Part shown: positions 8,183-18,300 of the stretch, piece after piece
Numbering within the stretch: the stretch's first letter is position 1
How the letters are laid out: each line of letters opens with the position of its first letter
Assembly: GCF_003815975.1 (NCBI RefSeq)
Contig: NZ_CP033932.1
Coordinates: forward strand, 2,147,001-2,211,000
Direction: 5' to 3'
Source: Chryseobacterium bernardetii
GTDB taxonomy: Bacteria; Bacteroidota; Bacteroidia; Flavobacteriales; Weeksellaceae
DNA: 64,000 nt
Notes under the pieces: generated by a model
Seen by the model: only the letters and a program-made list of their open reading frames with translations
Databases searched by the model: none
Told to the model about the DNA's origin: nothing
Made by a program: the position numbers and the translations under genes

Positions 8183-9775
8183 ATGGCACAAGGAAAACAG
8201 ACCCCTCGTCAGAAGATGATCAACCTGATGTATCTGGTGTTCATCGCGATGATGGCCCTCAACATTGATGCAGAAATCATCAGGTCGTATTATGACTCTA
8301 CAAGAGCATTAAACGAAACCAGAACTTTAACAGAAAGAAAAAACGAAAAGATTTTTGAAAAAACACTGGAAGCTAAAGCACAACAGGTTCCGGATACTTA
8401 TGCAAGACCTTGGGAAGATTATAAATTATTGAAGACCAAGATTGATGTATTAGTAAAACATGCTCAGGATATCAAAGATCTGTTAAAGAAACAATCTGAG
8501 TTTCATGATAAAGATCCTAAAACAGGAAAAGATATTGATGTAAGTGAGAACTTTGCTGCATTAAATAATAATGAAGCTACTACTGAATATTTCTTTAAGG
8601 AAGGAGATGAAAATACACCTTCTCCTAATGCATTAGAACTAAAACGTAAAATAGATGACGTAAGAGATTACATCAATAAAACTTTTGGTAACAATCCTCA
8701 GCTTACAGATTTAGTTGAGAGAGCTAACAAGTCTCTTATTGCAGAATACCCTAAAGGGAAATCTCCAAATGAAAAGACCTGGTTCCAAAATAAATTTTAT
8801 CACCAGCCACTAATCGCTGCAATATCTAATTTGGAAATTATCCAAAATGATGCCAGAAACGTACAATCTGATGCATTAGCATTAATGCTTCAGGAAAAAG
8901 TGGATGCTAGTATCAAGTTTACAAGTTATGAGCCAATTGTTTCCGGACCAACAGATATTCAGGCAGGTAAACAGGCTGAAGTAAAAGTAATGTTGGGAAC
9001 TTATTCTAATAGCAATAAGATCAGCATTTCCGGAGTAAGCAAGCAGGAAAATGGTAAAGGTATCATTCCTATTTCTGGAGCAGGTATCGGAGAACATAAA
9101 CTAGCTGGAACGATTACATTAACAGATGCTTCTGGGAAACCTCAATCCTTCCCTTGGACGCATACTTATAACGTTATCGCAGGACCTAGAGAAGTAAAAC
9201 TTGAGAAAGGATTATTACTTTCTGCTGATAAAATGAATGTAATGTATAGAGGATTGGAGAACCCTGTATCAGGATCTATCTTAGGTGCAGACAACTCTAA
9301 ACTTTCTTTATCAGCTCCGGGTGCTTCTGTAAGAAATACAGGTCCTGGTAAATGGATTGTAAAACCTTCAACAGGTACTACAGTTAAATTGACATTATCT
9401 GGTGTAGATCCATATGGAAAAACAGTATCTCAGGTATTTGAATACAGAATCAAGAATGTTCCGCCGCCACAAGGTCAGATGAGAGGACAGAATGTATTGT
9501 CGATGCCGGCATCTTCAATTCCTAACCAATCTGTACAGGCTGCTATTCCTGACTTCGATTTCCCTGTTTCGTTTAACGTAACACAATTCATGGTAAGAGT
9601 ACCTGGTAGAGCAGCACTATTGATCCACGGAAATACCTTAAGTGATGCAGCAGGATTAATTAAGAATCTGAGAACAGGAGATGTAGTATCTGTCTTCGAT
9701 ATCAAAGCAACAGCTCAAGGATTGGAAGGGCAACAGATCAAAAATATTACTCCTATAATTATTAATGTTCAATAG
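8183..9775 (+). CDS. gldM: T9SS/gliding motor protein GldM
   Basis: Partner of GldL: a single N-terminal transmembrane helix (MINLMYLVFIAMMALN) and a long periplasmic region of several beta domains that transmits motion to the GldK/GldN ring. It has 530 aa. R9 just before the helix is the position known to pair with GldL E49. The PGRAALLIHG segment near the C-terminus lies in the last periplasmic domain, probably the part that meets GldK/N. Twenty bases separate it from gldN. Confidence 0.95.
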   Translation: MAQGKQTPRQKMINLMYLVFIAMMALNIDAEIIRSYYDSTRALNETRTLTERKNEKIFEKTLEAKAQQVPDTYARPWEDYKLLKTKIDVLVKHAQDIKDLLKKQSEFHDKDPKTGKDIDVSENFAALNNNEATTEYFFKEGDENTPSPNALELKRKIDDVRDYINKTFGNNPQLTDLVERANKSLIAEYPKGKSPNEKTWFQNKFYHQPLIAAISNLEIIQNDARNVQSDALALMLQEKVDASIKFTSYEPIVSGPTDIQAGKQAEVKVMLGTYSNSNKISISGVSKQENGKGIIPISGAGIGEHKLAGTITLTDASGKPQSFPWTHTYNVIAGPREVKLEKGLLLSADKMNVMYRGLENPVSGSILGADNSKLSLSAPGASVRNTGPGKWIVKPSTGTTVKLTLSGVDPYGKTVSQVFEYRIKNVPPPQGQMRGQNVLSMPASSIPNQSVQAAIPDFDFPVSFNVTQFMVRVPGRAALLIHGNTLSDAAGLIKNLRTGDVVSVFDIKATAQGLEGQQIKNITPIIINVQ

Positions 9776-9795
9776 GACTAAAATTGTAATTTATT

Positions 9796-10734
9796 ATGAA
9801 AAAATATATTAGCACCCTTTTAGTATTAGTTTCGGGATTTGCATTTTCCCAGACTATTCTGAACGCTTCTTCTCCAGAAGAGTTTAGACAGATGAGAGCG
9901 GAGAACAAACAAAAAGTTGGTGATACTATTATTGATAAAACAGTAAAACCTCTTGAATATGGATTTGTTGAGGACAAAGACATCCTTAAGAGTATGTTTG
10001 TTTGGGAAATCATCGATATGAATGATAAGATCAATCAGCCGTTTTACTATGATAACCCGGATGGTCTTCTTTCTACTCCTACAAGATCTCTGTACCAGTT
10101 ACTGTTAGATGCAGCTTTAAGTGGTAAAATTGAGCAGGTGTATGATGACGAAAACTTTACGGTAAAACTTTCACCTGAAGGAATCCAGAAAAGATTGGAG
10201 AACGTTAGAGTTAACGATGCAGCTATCGATATTCTAAACTCTGGAAGACAATTAACTGAACAGGAGAAAAAAGAATATACCGATGTATTTAAGACCACTA
10301 CTGAAAAAGTAAAAGTTCTTAAAATTATGGGTATGTGGTTTGTAGATAAGAGAGACGGACAAATGAAATACAGACCTCTGGGTATTGCAGCAATGGGACC
10401 AGATCCAGCAGTACAGGGAGTTATAGGACCAGATGGTAAGCCAATTGCGAGCAATGATGATCTTATCGACCTGTTCTGGATTTTCTATCCGAATGCAAGA
10501 GATATCTTGGCAAACAATTATGTTTACAACAGAAAAAACTCTTCTGCAGACCTGTCTTTTGATGATATCATCAATGCAAGAAGATTCTCTTCTGTAATCT
10601 ACAAATCTTCAAGCGGTCTGGGAGACGGTACTATTAAGGACTATATTCCTAAAGATGCTGACGATCAGTTGGAAGAAAGCGACAGAATCAAGGCGCAGAT
10701 CCTGGAAATGGAAAATGATATGTGGAATTACTAA
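9796..10734 (+). CDS. gldN: T9SS/gliding periplasmic protein GldN
   Basis: A 312-aa exported protein with a Sec signal peptide ending near FAFSQ (residue 18). GldN/PorN binds GldK/PorK at the outer membrane. Recognisable family segments are LKSMFVWEIIDMNDKINQPF and the MGMWFVDKRDGQMKYRPLGIA block near residues 175-200. It is the last gene of gldKLMN and is closed by a strong hairpin terminator at 10755. Confidence 0.94.
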   Translation: MKKYISTLLVLVSGFAFSQTILNASSPEEFRQMRAENKQKVGDTIIDKTVKPLEYGFVEDKDILKSMFVWEIIDMNDKINQPFYYDNPDGLLSTPTRSLYQLLLDAALSGKIEQVYDDENFTVKLSPEGIQKRLENVRVNDAAIDILNSGRQLTEQEKKEYTDVFKTTTEKVKVLKIMGMWFVDKRDGQMKYRPLGIAAMGPDPAVQGVIGPDGKPIASNDDLIDLFWIFYPNARDILANNYVYNRKNSSADLSFDDIINARRFSSVIYKSSSGLGDGTIKDYIPKDADDQLEESDRIKAQILEMENDMWNY

Positions 10735-10754
10735 ATTTCACTTGATATTTATAT

Positions 10755-10787
10755 AAAACCTGAGTATTTTTACTCAGGTTTTTTTAT
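10755..10787 (+). terminator. Terminator after gldN
   Basis: AAAACCTGAGTA pairs with TACTCAGGTTTT across a TTTT loop and runs into a T tract. This is a perfect rho-independent terminator 20 bases after the gldN stop. Confidence 0.9.
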
Positions 10788-10873
10788 TATGAAATCGCCC
10801 TTTGTTTACTGCTAATCAATAATCAATGATATAGGCGATTGCATATGACCTTTAAATAAATGAAATTTCTCAT

Positions 10874-11908
10874 ATGAAAAATGTAGATTATATTATTGTA
10901 GGAGACGGATATGCGGGACTTTTTCTGGCTCATCAGCTGATTAAAAATAACAAGTCCTTTGCGATCTTTTCTGAGGGAAGGAAAAGTGCTTCGCAGGTTT
11001 CTGCGGGTATTATTAATCCTGTGGTGCTTAAAAAGTTTACCACTTTCTGGAAAGCTCAGGAACAAATTGATTTTTTAAAGAGCAGTTTAAAGGAAATAGA
11101 ATCGTATACAGGTGAAAATTATCTGATAGATGCTCCTATTCACAGAATTTTTCATGATGAAAACGAACAGAAACTTTGGCTTAAAAAATCCGGTAACGAA
11201 GAATTATCTAACTTTTTGGACGAAAATTTTGAGTCTTTAAATGTAGTAAAAAACGACTTTCTTATAGGAAAGGTAAATCAATCTGCCAGATTAAATGTTA
11301 ATGGATTTTTTACAGGTTTATTCAAGTATTTTGAAAAAAACGGATTTCTTATCAGTGAAAAATTTGAATATGCCAAATTAAACCCATTAGAATCTATTTA
11401 TAAAGACTTTAGTTTTAAAAATATTATTTTTTGTGAAGGAATGGGTGTGAAAGATAATCCTTACTTTTCAGAAATCTCTGTGAATCCCAATAAAGGACAT
11501 CATATAAAAGTTGAGCTTTCGAAGCCTATTCCCGAAAATATAACCATTAAAAAGAAACATTTCCTTTTTCCGACAGATCGCGGGCTCTATTTCTATGGTG
11601 GAACTTATGACCGGGAGCAGCTTCACCACCATATTGATGAATCGGCTGTTAATCAATTGGTCAATGGGCTGTCTGAGTTCTATCCTTATGATTTTGAAGT
11701 AAAAGAAGTGAATTTTGGTTTCAGGCCTACGGTAAAAGACAGAAGGCCAATTATTGGAAGGCATGAAATTCATAGCAATTTATATGTATTCAATGGGTTG
11801 GGAGCGCGAGGAATTCTGAATGGTTGTTACTTTGCGAGAGATCTTTTCCGCCTTATTGAAGAAAATATTCCGTTGCACGAAGAAGTTTCATTAAATAGAT
11901 TTAAATAA
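10874..11908 (+). CDS. FAD-dependent oxidoreductase (DAO family)
   Basis: A 344-aa flavoprotein of the D-amino-acid-oxidase/ThiO-like family. The dinucleotide-binding motif is G10-D-G12-YA-G15 after the first beta strand (DYIIVG). A second FAD-contact region near the C-terminus reads FGFRPTVKDRRPIIGRH followed by NGLGARGIL, typical of DAO proteins. The substrate cannot be told from sequence. It stands 139 bases after gldN behind a terminator, so it is a separate unit, with the SemiSWEET gene 30 bases downstream. Confidence 0.82.
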   Translation: MKNVDYIIVGDGYAGLFLAHQLIKNNKSFAIFSEGRKSASQVSAGIINPVVLKKFTTFWKAQEQIDFLKSSLKEIESYTGENYLIDAPIHRIFHDENEQKLWLKKSGNEELSNFLDENFESLNVVKNDFLIGKVNQSARLNVNGFFTGLFKYFEKNGFLISEKFEYAKLNPLESIYKDFSFKNIIFCEGMGVKDNPYFSEISVNPNKGHHIKVELSKPIPENITIKKKHFLFPTDRGLYFYGGTYDREQLHHHIDESAVNQLVNGLSEFYPYDFEVKEVNFGFRPTVKDRRPIIGRHEIHSNLYVFNGLGARGILNGCYFARDLFRLIEENIPLHEEVSLNRFK

Positions 11909-11938
11909 CACTCTTTGGTATAATCTAACAAACAATTT

Positions 11939-12196
11939 ATGAACGAAAACCTATTAGGGATTATTGCAGGTGTACTCACTTCCGTATCCATGATCCCACA
12001 GCTTGTAAAAGTAATCCGGGAAAAAAATGTGGAAGATATTTCTCTGCTTATGCTTTTGGTTCTGATTTCTGGATTGTCTTTATGGGTATGGTATGGTTTT
12101 GTAAAAGATGAGCTGCCTATTATTTTATCCAATTCATTTGCTGTTTTGGTGAATATAAGCCTTTTAGTTTGTTATATAATGTATCATAAAAAGTAA
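11939..12196 (+). CDS. SemiSWEET-type PQ-loop transporter
   Basis: An 85-aa membrane protein with three helices and the PQ-loop signature SMIPQLVK in helix 1 (residues 17-24), the right length for a SemiSWEET that dimerises into a sugar-type transporter. It ends with a positively charged tail. It is probably cotranscribed with the FAD oxidoreductase 30 bases upstream. The transported solute is unknown. Confidence 0.85.
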   Translation: MNENLLGIIAGVLTSVSMIPQLVKVIREKNVEDISLLMLLVLISGLSLWVWYGFVKDELPIILSNSFAVLVNISLLVCYIMYHKK

Positions 12197-12226
12197 AAAG
12201 ACGTCCCCATACAAGGACATCTTTTT
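12195..12226. terminator. Bidirectional terminator
   Basis: AAAAAGACGTCC pairs with GGACATCTTTTT (one mismatch). It has A/T-rich flanks on both sides and lies between convergent genes, so it can serve the SemiSWEET gene and the META-domain gene. Confidence 0.75.
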
Positions 12227-12250
12227 ATATTAAATCTAATTATTTTTTTC

Positions 12251-12682
12251 TTATTCAAGCACGAATTTTGCTAAAGGAGCCATTCTTGCTTTGTTCAATG
12301 TCAGCGTATTTCCGTTAACAGAATAATTGTCCGCTGCAAGGATTGCTTTTGTAAACTGATTTTCAATATCAAGATCTTCACATGCCATCATGGTAGACAT
12401 TCCCTGGTTGAATTTAATTCTCATCACATCCTGCTTGATCTCAAAAGTACCGCCTAATCCGTTGCATCCTGCATGGCCTTCATATCTCATTCCTTCCATG
12501 TTAAGTTTGAAATAAGGATTATTTTTGGGGTTCTTTAATTCAATTGGTTTGCCGTTAAGCTCTGTTAATTTCCATTTTTTTCCTGTAATATCTGTTGTAT
12601 GTTTCTGCGCAGTCTGTGTCTGGCAAGAAACAAGAAATACAGCCAGGAAAAGAGCGGATAAATAGTAATACAAGCTTTTCAT
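12251..12682 (-). CDS. META-domain lipoprotein (HslJ-like)
   Basis: A 143-aa lipoprotein (lipobox LVSC, cysteine 20) with one META domain: KKWKLTELNGKPI at the start, the AGCNGLGGTFEI block in the middle and MACEDLDIENQF toward the end, all standard family motifs. HslJ relatives are linked to envelope stress and novobiocin resistance in enterobacteria; a role here is not shown. It has a 36-base gap to the next lipoprotein gene upstream, and the two are probably cotranscribed. Confidence 0.85.
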   Translation of the reverse strand: MKSLYYYLSALFLAVFLVSCQTQTAQKHTTDITGKKWKLTELNGKPIELKNPKNNPYFKLNMEGMRYEGHAGCNGLGGTFEIKQDVMRIKFNQGMSTMMACEDLDIENQFTKAILAADNYSVNGNTLTLNKARMAPLAKFVLE

Positions 12683-12718
12683 AAATTTAAAATTTTAATT
12701 TTTCTGTTTGTATATATG

Positions 12719-13111
12719 CTAATACGATGCCATTTTTGCAGGACCAGATTCTTTTTTTGCCTGTTTAAGATGGAAGAGCACCATATCTACATTCTTCTTT
12801 AGAAAAGTGATATTTCCTTTAATTTCAGAGTATTGATACTCTTCATTAGAGGCTGTATAGTCCGGTAAAGCATCACTTTTTTTAAGGTCATAAGTTTTAC
12901 CGTTTAAATGTACTGTTGCCGTATTTTTAGTGCGGTTGATGGTAACTTCTATTTTTTCTCCGTAACTGTCAACATAAACATTTTTTGAAATGTCATCTGT
13001 GTTTTCAGGAGTTGCAGCGGTAACGGTTTCAGCCTCTTTTCCGGGATGTTTACACGCTGTTGAGGAAAGAACTGCCAGCCCTAAAAGGACTGTTGTTAAT
13101 AATTTTTTCAT
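12719..13111 (-). CDS. Small lipoprotein of unknown function
   Basis: A 130-aa protein with a clear lipoprotein signal (lipobox SSTAC, cysteine 20) and a mature domain that looks beta-rich: VYVDSYGEKIEVTINR, then ATVHLNGKTYDLKK. I do not recognise a named family; the repeated short strands resemble small membrane-anchored lysozyme-inhibitor-like folds, but that is a guess. It is upstream of the META-domain gene on the same strand. Confidence 0.65.
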   Translation of the reverse strand: MKKLLTTVLLGLAVLSSTACKHPGKEAETVTAATPENTDDISKNVYVDSYGEKIEVTINRTKNTATVHLNGKTYDLKKSDALPDYTASNEEYQYSEIKGNITFLKKNVDMVLFHLKQAKKESGPAKMASY

Positions 13112-13695
13112 AGTGATAAGTGATTTTAAAGTGTTTCATGAATTATGGTGTTAATACTATATAAAAATACAAATATTTTTGGTAATTATATGTTAATTTT
13201 ACATAAACTAACATTATGTTTTAAATAACTGATTTTTATATATTCTTTTTAAAACATTCTTCATAGAAACAGAAACTGATTATTTAGAGTAAGAAATTTC
13301 TGTCAGAAAGGATCGATGCTGTTTCTTTAACCGGTTTATTTCCAATAGAATGGAGGGAGGTTTTCTCATTATTCATTTGTTGTTTAAATTTTCGGCAAAA
13401 ATAATTCAAAATTAAGAGAATAACAATACGCTTATATTAATAATTGGAAATCATGATAAAGTTTAGTTTTTCTGTTGATATCTCCATAAATCATAAATCT
13501 GTTATGAAATAAAATGTCGAAAAACAAGACATAGCTTAGTTAAAAGGGAGAGACTCAACAAGATATTATTAATGTTGGTAACTTTATAAATGATTATTTT
13601 TCATGAAATTAGCGTTTTATAGGACTTCAAATTCAGGTTATTTAAAGAAGCGTTAAATTTTGTTAATCTATTATGATGATATAATAATCTAGATG
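13112..13695. other. 584-bp AT-rich intergenic stretch
   Basis: No open frame with coding character was found on either strand. It should hold the promoter of the minus-strand lipoprotein pair (a near-consensus AATATTTG lies on the minus strand around 13171-13178) and that of the plus-strand gene at 13714. No repeats or structured RNA stood out. Confidence 0.5.
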
Positions 13696-13703
13696 TACAT
13701 TTG
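13696..13703 (+). promoter_or_regulatory. -7 box of the efflux region
   Basis: TACATTTG matches TAnnTTTG. The transcript would start near 13710, making the ATG at 13714 almost leaderless and excluding an upstream ATG at 13693. Confidence 0.5.
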
Positions 13704-13713
13704 CGACTTCAAA

Positions 13714-14100
13714 ATGAGAAACTTTATAGTATATTTTTTAACCGGTCTTTTTCTGCTATTTGTAGTAGAAAGCAGGCTTAATGTTAAAACACTCCGGAAT
13801 GACTATTCCGGCCATGTTTCTCATCACCTTCCTAAAAGAGCCAATAAGCTGAACCAGACATTTGAAAAACTTTCTATTCAGCAGATGGCAGATAATGTAG
13901 ACAACTCAACTTTAGAACTTACGGAAAACGATTTTCAGCTGTCTGATGTGTTTCAGGCTATTGTTGTTTTTGCAGGTGTTTTTAGTTTAGTCTACATCTT
14001 TGGATTAAAAAATAAGAAACAGTTTAAACCAGACATTCACGGTTTTATTTGGGGGCTTAGCGCCAAAAAGTTTATTCTGATCCGTTCCATTAGAATTTAA
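13714..14100 (+). CDS. Small membrane protein of unknown function
   Basis: A 128-aa protein with a hydrophobic N-terminal segment (FIVYFLTGLFLLFVV), a hydrophilic middle with many Asn, Thr and Glu, and a second hydrophobic segment near residues 83-103 (AIVVFAGVFSLVYIFGL) followed by a basic tail. I do not recognise a family. The start is chosen because a -7 promoter box lies over the earlier ATG. It precedes the RND efflux genes by 142 bases and may be their first gene or an unrelated unit. Confidence 0.6.
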   Translation: MRNFIVYFLTGLFLLFVVESRLNVKTLRNDYSGHVSHHLPKRANKLNQTFEKLSIQQMADNVDNSTLELTENDFQLSDVFQAIVVFAGVFSLVYIFGLKNKKQFKPDIHGFIWGLSAKKFILIRSIRI

Positions 14101-14242
14101 AATTCATTTTTCCCGATAGATTTCTGCCTGGTTTCAGGTGGGAGAACTTTGCATTGTGTATGTTGGTAATCATCGCAGTGTACCATTCTCAATTACCATT
14201 TTATTTCTATTCAAAACATTAACGATTTATAAAACTCGAATT

Positions 14243-15328
14243 ATGATAAAAAGAGTTGCCTCAGGTATTGCGCTTAGTGTCCTTTTACTGGCTGTGAGCT
14301 GCAATAAGAAAAAAGAGGAAAAAGAAGAAGTAACCACTTATCCGGTAACATCTCCGGTAGTAATGGATACTGTGATTAATAAGGAATATGTAGCCCAGAT
14401 CCAATCTGTAAAAAACATTGAAGTCCGCGCACAGGAAAAAGGATTCCTTGAGAAAATTTTTGTTGATGAAGGACAGTATGTACAGGCAGGGCAAACCCTG
14501 TTCCGTATTATGCCTAAACTTTATCAGGCAGAATTATTAAAAGCAAAAGCAGAAGTAGAACAGGCTTCTATTGAGCTGAAAAATGCCAGCACATTAGCCG
14601 GTAACAATATCGTTTCGAAAAATGAAAAGGCAATGGCAAAAGCTAAACTGGATGCAGCCAATGCAGAAATGAAGCTGGCACAGATCCACTTGTCCTTTAC
14701 AGATATTAAAGCTCCGTTCTCAGGAATTATTAACAGAATTCCTTTGAAATTGGGGAGTTTGGTAGATGAAGGTGATTTGTTGACCTCTTTATCAGATAAT
14801 ACAAGTATTTACACCTATTTTAATGTTTCAGAGCCGGAATATCTAAGCTATCAGACTCATGCAGCAGACAGGGGAAGCAATCAGGTATCTCTGATTACAG
14901 CAAATGGAGAAACCTACTCGCAGAAAGGTGAAGTTCAGACTATTGAAGGGGAATTTGACAATGAAACCGGGAATATTGCTTTCCGTGCGAAGTTTCCCAA
15001 TCCGGATAAGCTTTTAAGAAATGGAGAAACCGGAAAAGTACGGATGACTATGCCGGTTCATAATGCCCTTATTATTCCTCAGAAAGCTACCTATGAAATT
15101 CAGGATCAGAAGTATGTATTCGTTGTTGATAAGAACGGTACTGCGAAATCCAGAAATATTAAAATTGCCTATGAGCTTCCGGATCTGTATGTGGTGAGTT
15201 CAGGAATTTCAAAAGGAGATCAGATTCTTCTGGAAGGAGTTCAGAAGGTAAAGGATGACCAAAAGGTAAAAACAAAATTCCAGGACCCTAAAAAAGTCCT
15301 ACAGTCATTGAAATTAAAAGCAGAGTAG
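14243..15328 (+). CDS. RND efflux periplasmic adaptor
   Basis: A 361-aa membrane-fusion (HlyD/AcrA-type) lipoprotein linking the inner-membrane pump to the outer-membrane channel. The signal ends in LLLAVSC. It has a lipoyl-type half motif (VRAQEKGFLEKIFVDEGQYV), a coiled hairpin (about residues 95-140, rich in Ala/Glu/Lys), FTDIKAPFSGIINR after the hairpin, and a beta-barrel region with GNIAFRAKFPNPDKLLRNGE. The ATG at 14243 is preferred over an in-frame GTG at 14138 because it begins the lipoprotein signal directly. It is followed after 21 bases by the permease. Confidence 0.92.
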   Translation: MIKRVASGIALSVLLLAVSCNKKKEEKEEVTTYPVTSPVVMDTVINKEYVAQIQSVKNIEVRAQEKGFLEKIFVDEGQYVQAGQTLFRIMPKLYQAELLKAKAEVEQASIELKNASTLAGNNIVSKNEKAMAKAKLDAANAEMKLAQIHLSFTDIKAPFSGIINRIPLKLGSLVDEGDLLTSLSDNTSIYTYFNVSEPEYLSYQTHAADRGSNQVSLITANGETYSQKGEVQTIEGEFDNETGNIAFRAKFPNPDKLLRNGETGKVRMTMPVHNALIIPQKATYEIQDQKYVFVVDKNGTAKSRNIKIAYELPDLYVVSSGISKGDQILLEGVQKVKDDQKVKTKFQDPKKVLQSLKLKAE

Positions 15329-15349
15329 TGGTCTCTAAAATGAAGTAGT

Positions 15350-18300
15350 ATGTTTAAGAAATTCATCCGCAGACCCGTTCTGTCTATTGTAATCTCATTG
15401 ATTATTGTGTTTATGGGGATTCTGTCATTGGTAAAGCTTCCGGTGACCCAGTTTCCCTCAATTTCTCCACCTAAAGTAAATATTACCGCAGACTATCCCG
15501 GAGCTAACAACGAATTATTGATTAAATCTGTTGTTATTCCATTGGAAAGAGGATTAAACGGGGTTCCGGGTATGAAATATATGACCTCGGATGCCGGAAA
15601 TGATGGGGAAGCTTCCATTCAGGTTGTATTCGACCTGGGAACAGATCCTAACGTTGCAGCCGTAAACGTTCAGAACCGTGTATCTTCCGTGGTTAATAAA
15701 TTACCTCCGCTGGTAGTTCGTGAAGGGGTGAAGATCACCCGTGAAGAACCGAATATGCTGATGTACATTAACCTGTACAGTGATGACCCGAAGGCCGATC
15801 AGAAATTCCTGTTCAACTATGCAGATATTAATGTAATGTCTGAATTGAGAAGGGTAAGTGGAGTAGGTTTTGCCGATATCCTGGGAACCCGTGAATATGC
15901 AATGCGTATCTGGCTTAAGCCTGACAGGTTAACCGCTTACAATATTTCAGCAGATGAAGTGATGGAAGCTTTAAATGATCAGAGTTTGGAAGCATCTCCG
16001 GGAAAAACCGGGGAAAGTTCAGGAAAGCGCTCCCAGTCATTTGAATATGTATTGAAATATCCTGGCCGTTTTAATAACGAAAAAGATTATGGAAACATTA
16101 TCTTAAGAGCCAAACCGGATGGTGAATCAATCAGATTGAAAGATGTTGCTGATATTGAATTCGGAAGTTCAATGTATGATATTTATTCCACATTGAACGG
16201 TAAACCTTCCGCAGCTATTACTGTAAAGCAGTCTTATGGTTCCAATGCCAGTGATGTTATTAAAAATGTAAAAACCTTAATGGCTGATCTTGAAAAGAAT
16301 ACCTTCCCTAAAGGAATGCATTACGATATCAGCTATGACGTTTCCAGATTCCTGGATGCATCTATGGAAAAAGTAATCCATACCTTATTTGAAGCCTTTA
16401 TACTGGTTGCTATTGTGGTATTCCTTTTCCTTGGAGACTGGCGTTCAACTTTAATTCCGACATTGGCGGTTCCGGTTTCATTGGTAGGAACATTTGCCAT
16501 AATGTCAGCATTTGGTATTACCCTGAACATGATCTCGCTCTTTGCCTTAGTAATGGCCATCGGGGTCGTGGTAGATGATGCCATCGTGGTTATTGAAGCC
16601 GTTCACGCTAAAATGGAAGAGAAGAATCTTTCACCTTTGAAGGCTACCGAAGAAGCTATGCATGAGATCAGTGGGGCAATTATTGCGATTACTCTGGTAA
16701 TGGCATCCGTATTCATTCCAATTGCGTTTATGTCCGGTCCTGTTGGGGTATTTTATCGTCAGTTCTCAATTACTATGGCATCGTCTATTATCCTTTCGGG
16801 AGTTGTAGCCTTGACTTTAACACCAGCATTGTGTGCTTTGATCCTGAAAAATAATCACGGAAAAGCTAAGAAAAAAACACCAATTACCATTTTCCTTGAT
16901 AAATTCAATAACCTGTTTACAAAAGGTGCAGGGAAATATGAAGGAATCCTGAAGAAAACGGTTACCAAAAAAGGAATCACATTGCCTTTGCTGTTGGCAT
17001 TCTGTGCATGTACATTCTTCTTAAGTAACTCTCTTCCGTCAGGATTTATTCCGGCTGAAGACCAGGGGATGATTTATGCGATTATTCAGACTCCACCGGG
17101 ATCTACTTTGGAAAGAACCAATCAGATTGCCAGAGAGCTGTTAAAAGAATCTGAAGATGTTGACGGTGTAAAATCTGTTTCTTCACTGGCAGGTTATGAG
17201 ATCTTAACAGAAGGAACTGGATCTAACTCAGGAACCTGTCTTATCAATCTTAAAAGTTGGGACGAACGTAAGGAATCTGCAGCTGAAATTATTGAAAAGC
17301 TTGAAGAAAAAGCCAAAAATATTCCGGGAGCCAATATTGAATTCTTCCAACCGCCATCCATTCCAGGATATGGAGCAGCAGGAGGTTTTGAACTTCGTCT
17401 GCTGGATAAAGCGGGTAGTGGTGATTACCATAAAATGGAGCAGGTGAGTAATGATTTTGTGAAAGAACTTAAAAAACGTCCGGAACTCGGATCTGCCTTT
17501 ACCTTCTATTCCGCGAGTTTCCCGCAGTATATGCTTCGTGTGGATAATGATCTTGCAGAGCAGAAAGGGGTTACAATTGCAAAAGCAATGGATAATCTGT
17601 CTACGTTGATCGGTTCCAATTATGAAACCAGTTTTATCCGTTTTGACAGACCTTATAAGGTGATTGTTCAGGCAGGGCCTCAATATCGGGCATTGCCAAC
17701 AGATCTTTTAAAATTATATGTGAAGAATGATAAAGATCAGATGGTACCTTATTCAGACTTTATGCACCTTGAAAAAGTATATGGACTGTCTGAGATTACA
17801 AGACACAATATGTACAATTCGGCAGAGGTAAGTGGTACTCCGGCACCAGGATACAGTAGCGGGCAGGCCATTCAGGCGATTCAGGAGGTTGCAGATAAAA
17901 CACTTCCAAGAGGTTTCGGTATAGACTGGGCAGGGATTTCCAAAGATGAAGTAAGCCGTGGAAATGAAGCGGTATTTATCTTCCTGGTGTGCCTTGGATT
18001 TGTATACCTGATCCTTTCTGCACAGTATGAAAGCTTTATTCTTCCGTTACCGGTGATCTTATCGCTTCCTACAGGGATTTTCGGAGCATTTTTATGCTTA
18101 AAACTGTTAGGATTGGAAAATAATATTTACGCTCAGGTAGCCATGGTAATGCTGATCGGGCTTTTAGGTAAGAATGCGGTATTGATTGTTGAATTTGCAG
18201 TACAGAAGAAAGCTGAAGAAGGTATTCCGGTGGCAAAAGCGGCTATTGAAGGAGCTGCCATTCGTTTCCGTCCGATCCTGATGACTTCATTTGCCTTTAT

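Noticed and set aside
13112..13695. Riboswitch or structured RNA in the long gap
   Set aside because: No conserved riboswitch core or strong paired stems could be seen; the sequence is simply AT-rich.
14138..14242. GTG start for the efflux adaptor
   Set aside because: It would put 35 unrelated residues before a clean lipoprotein signal.
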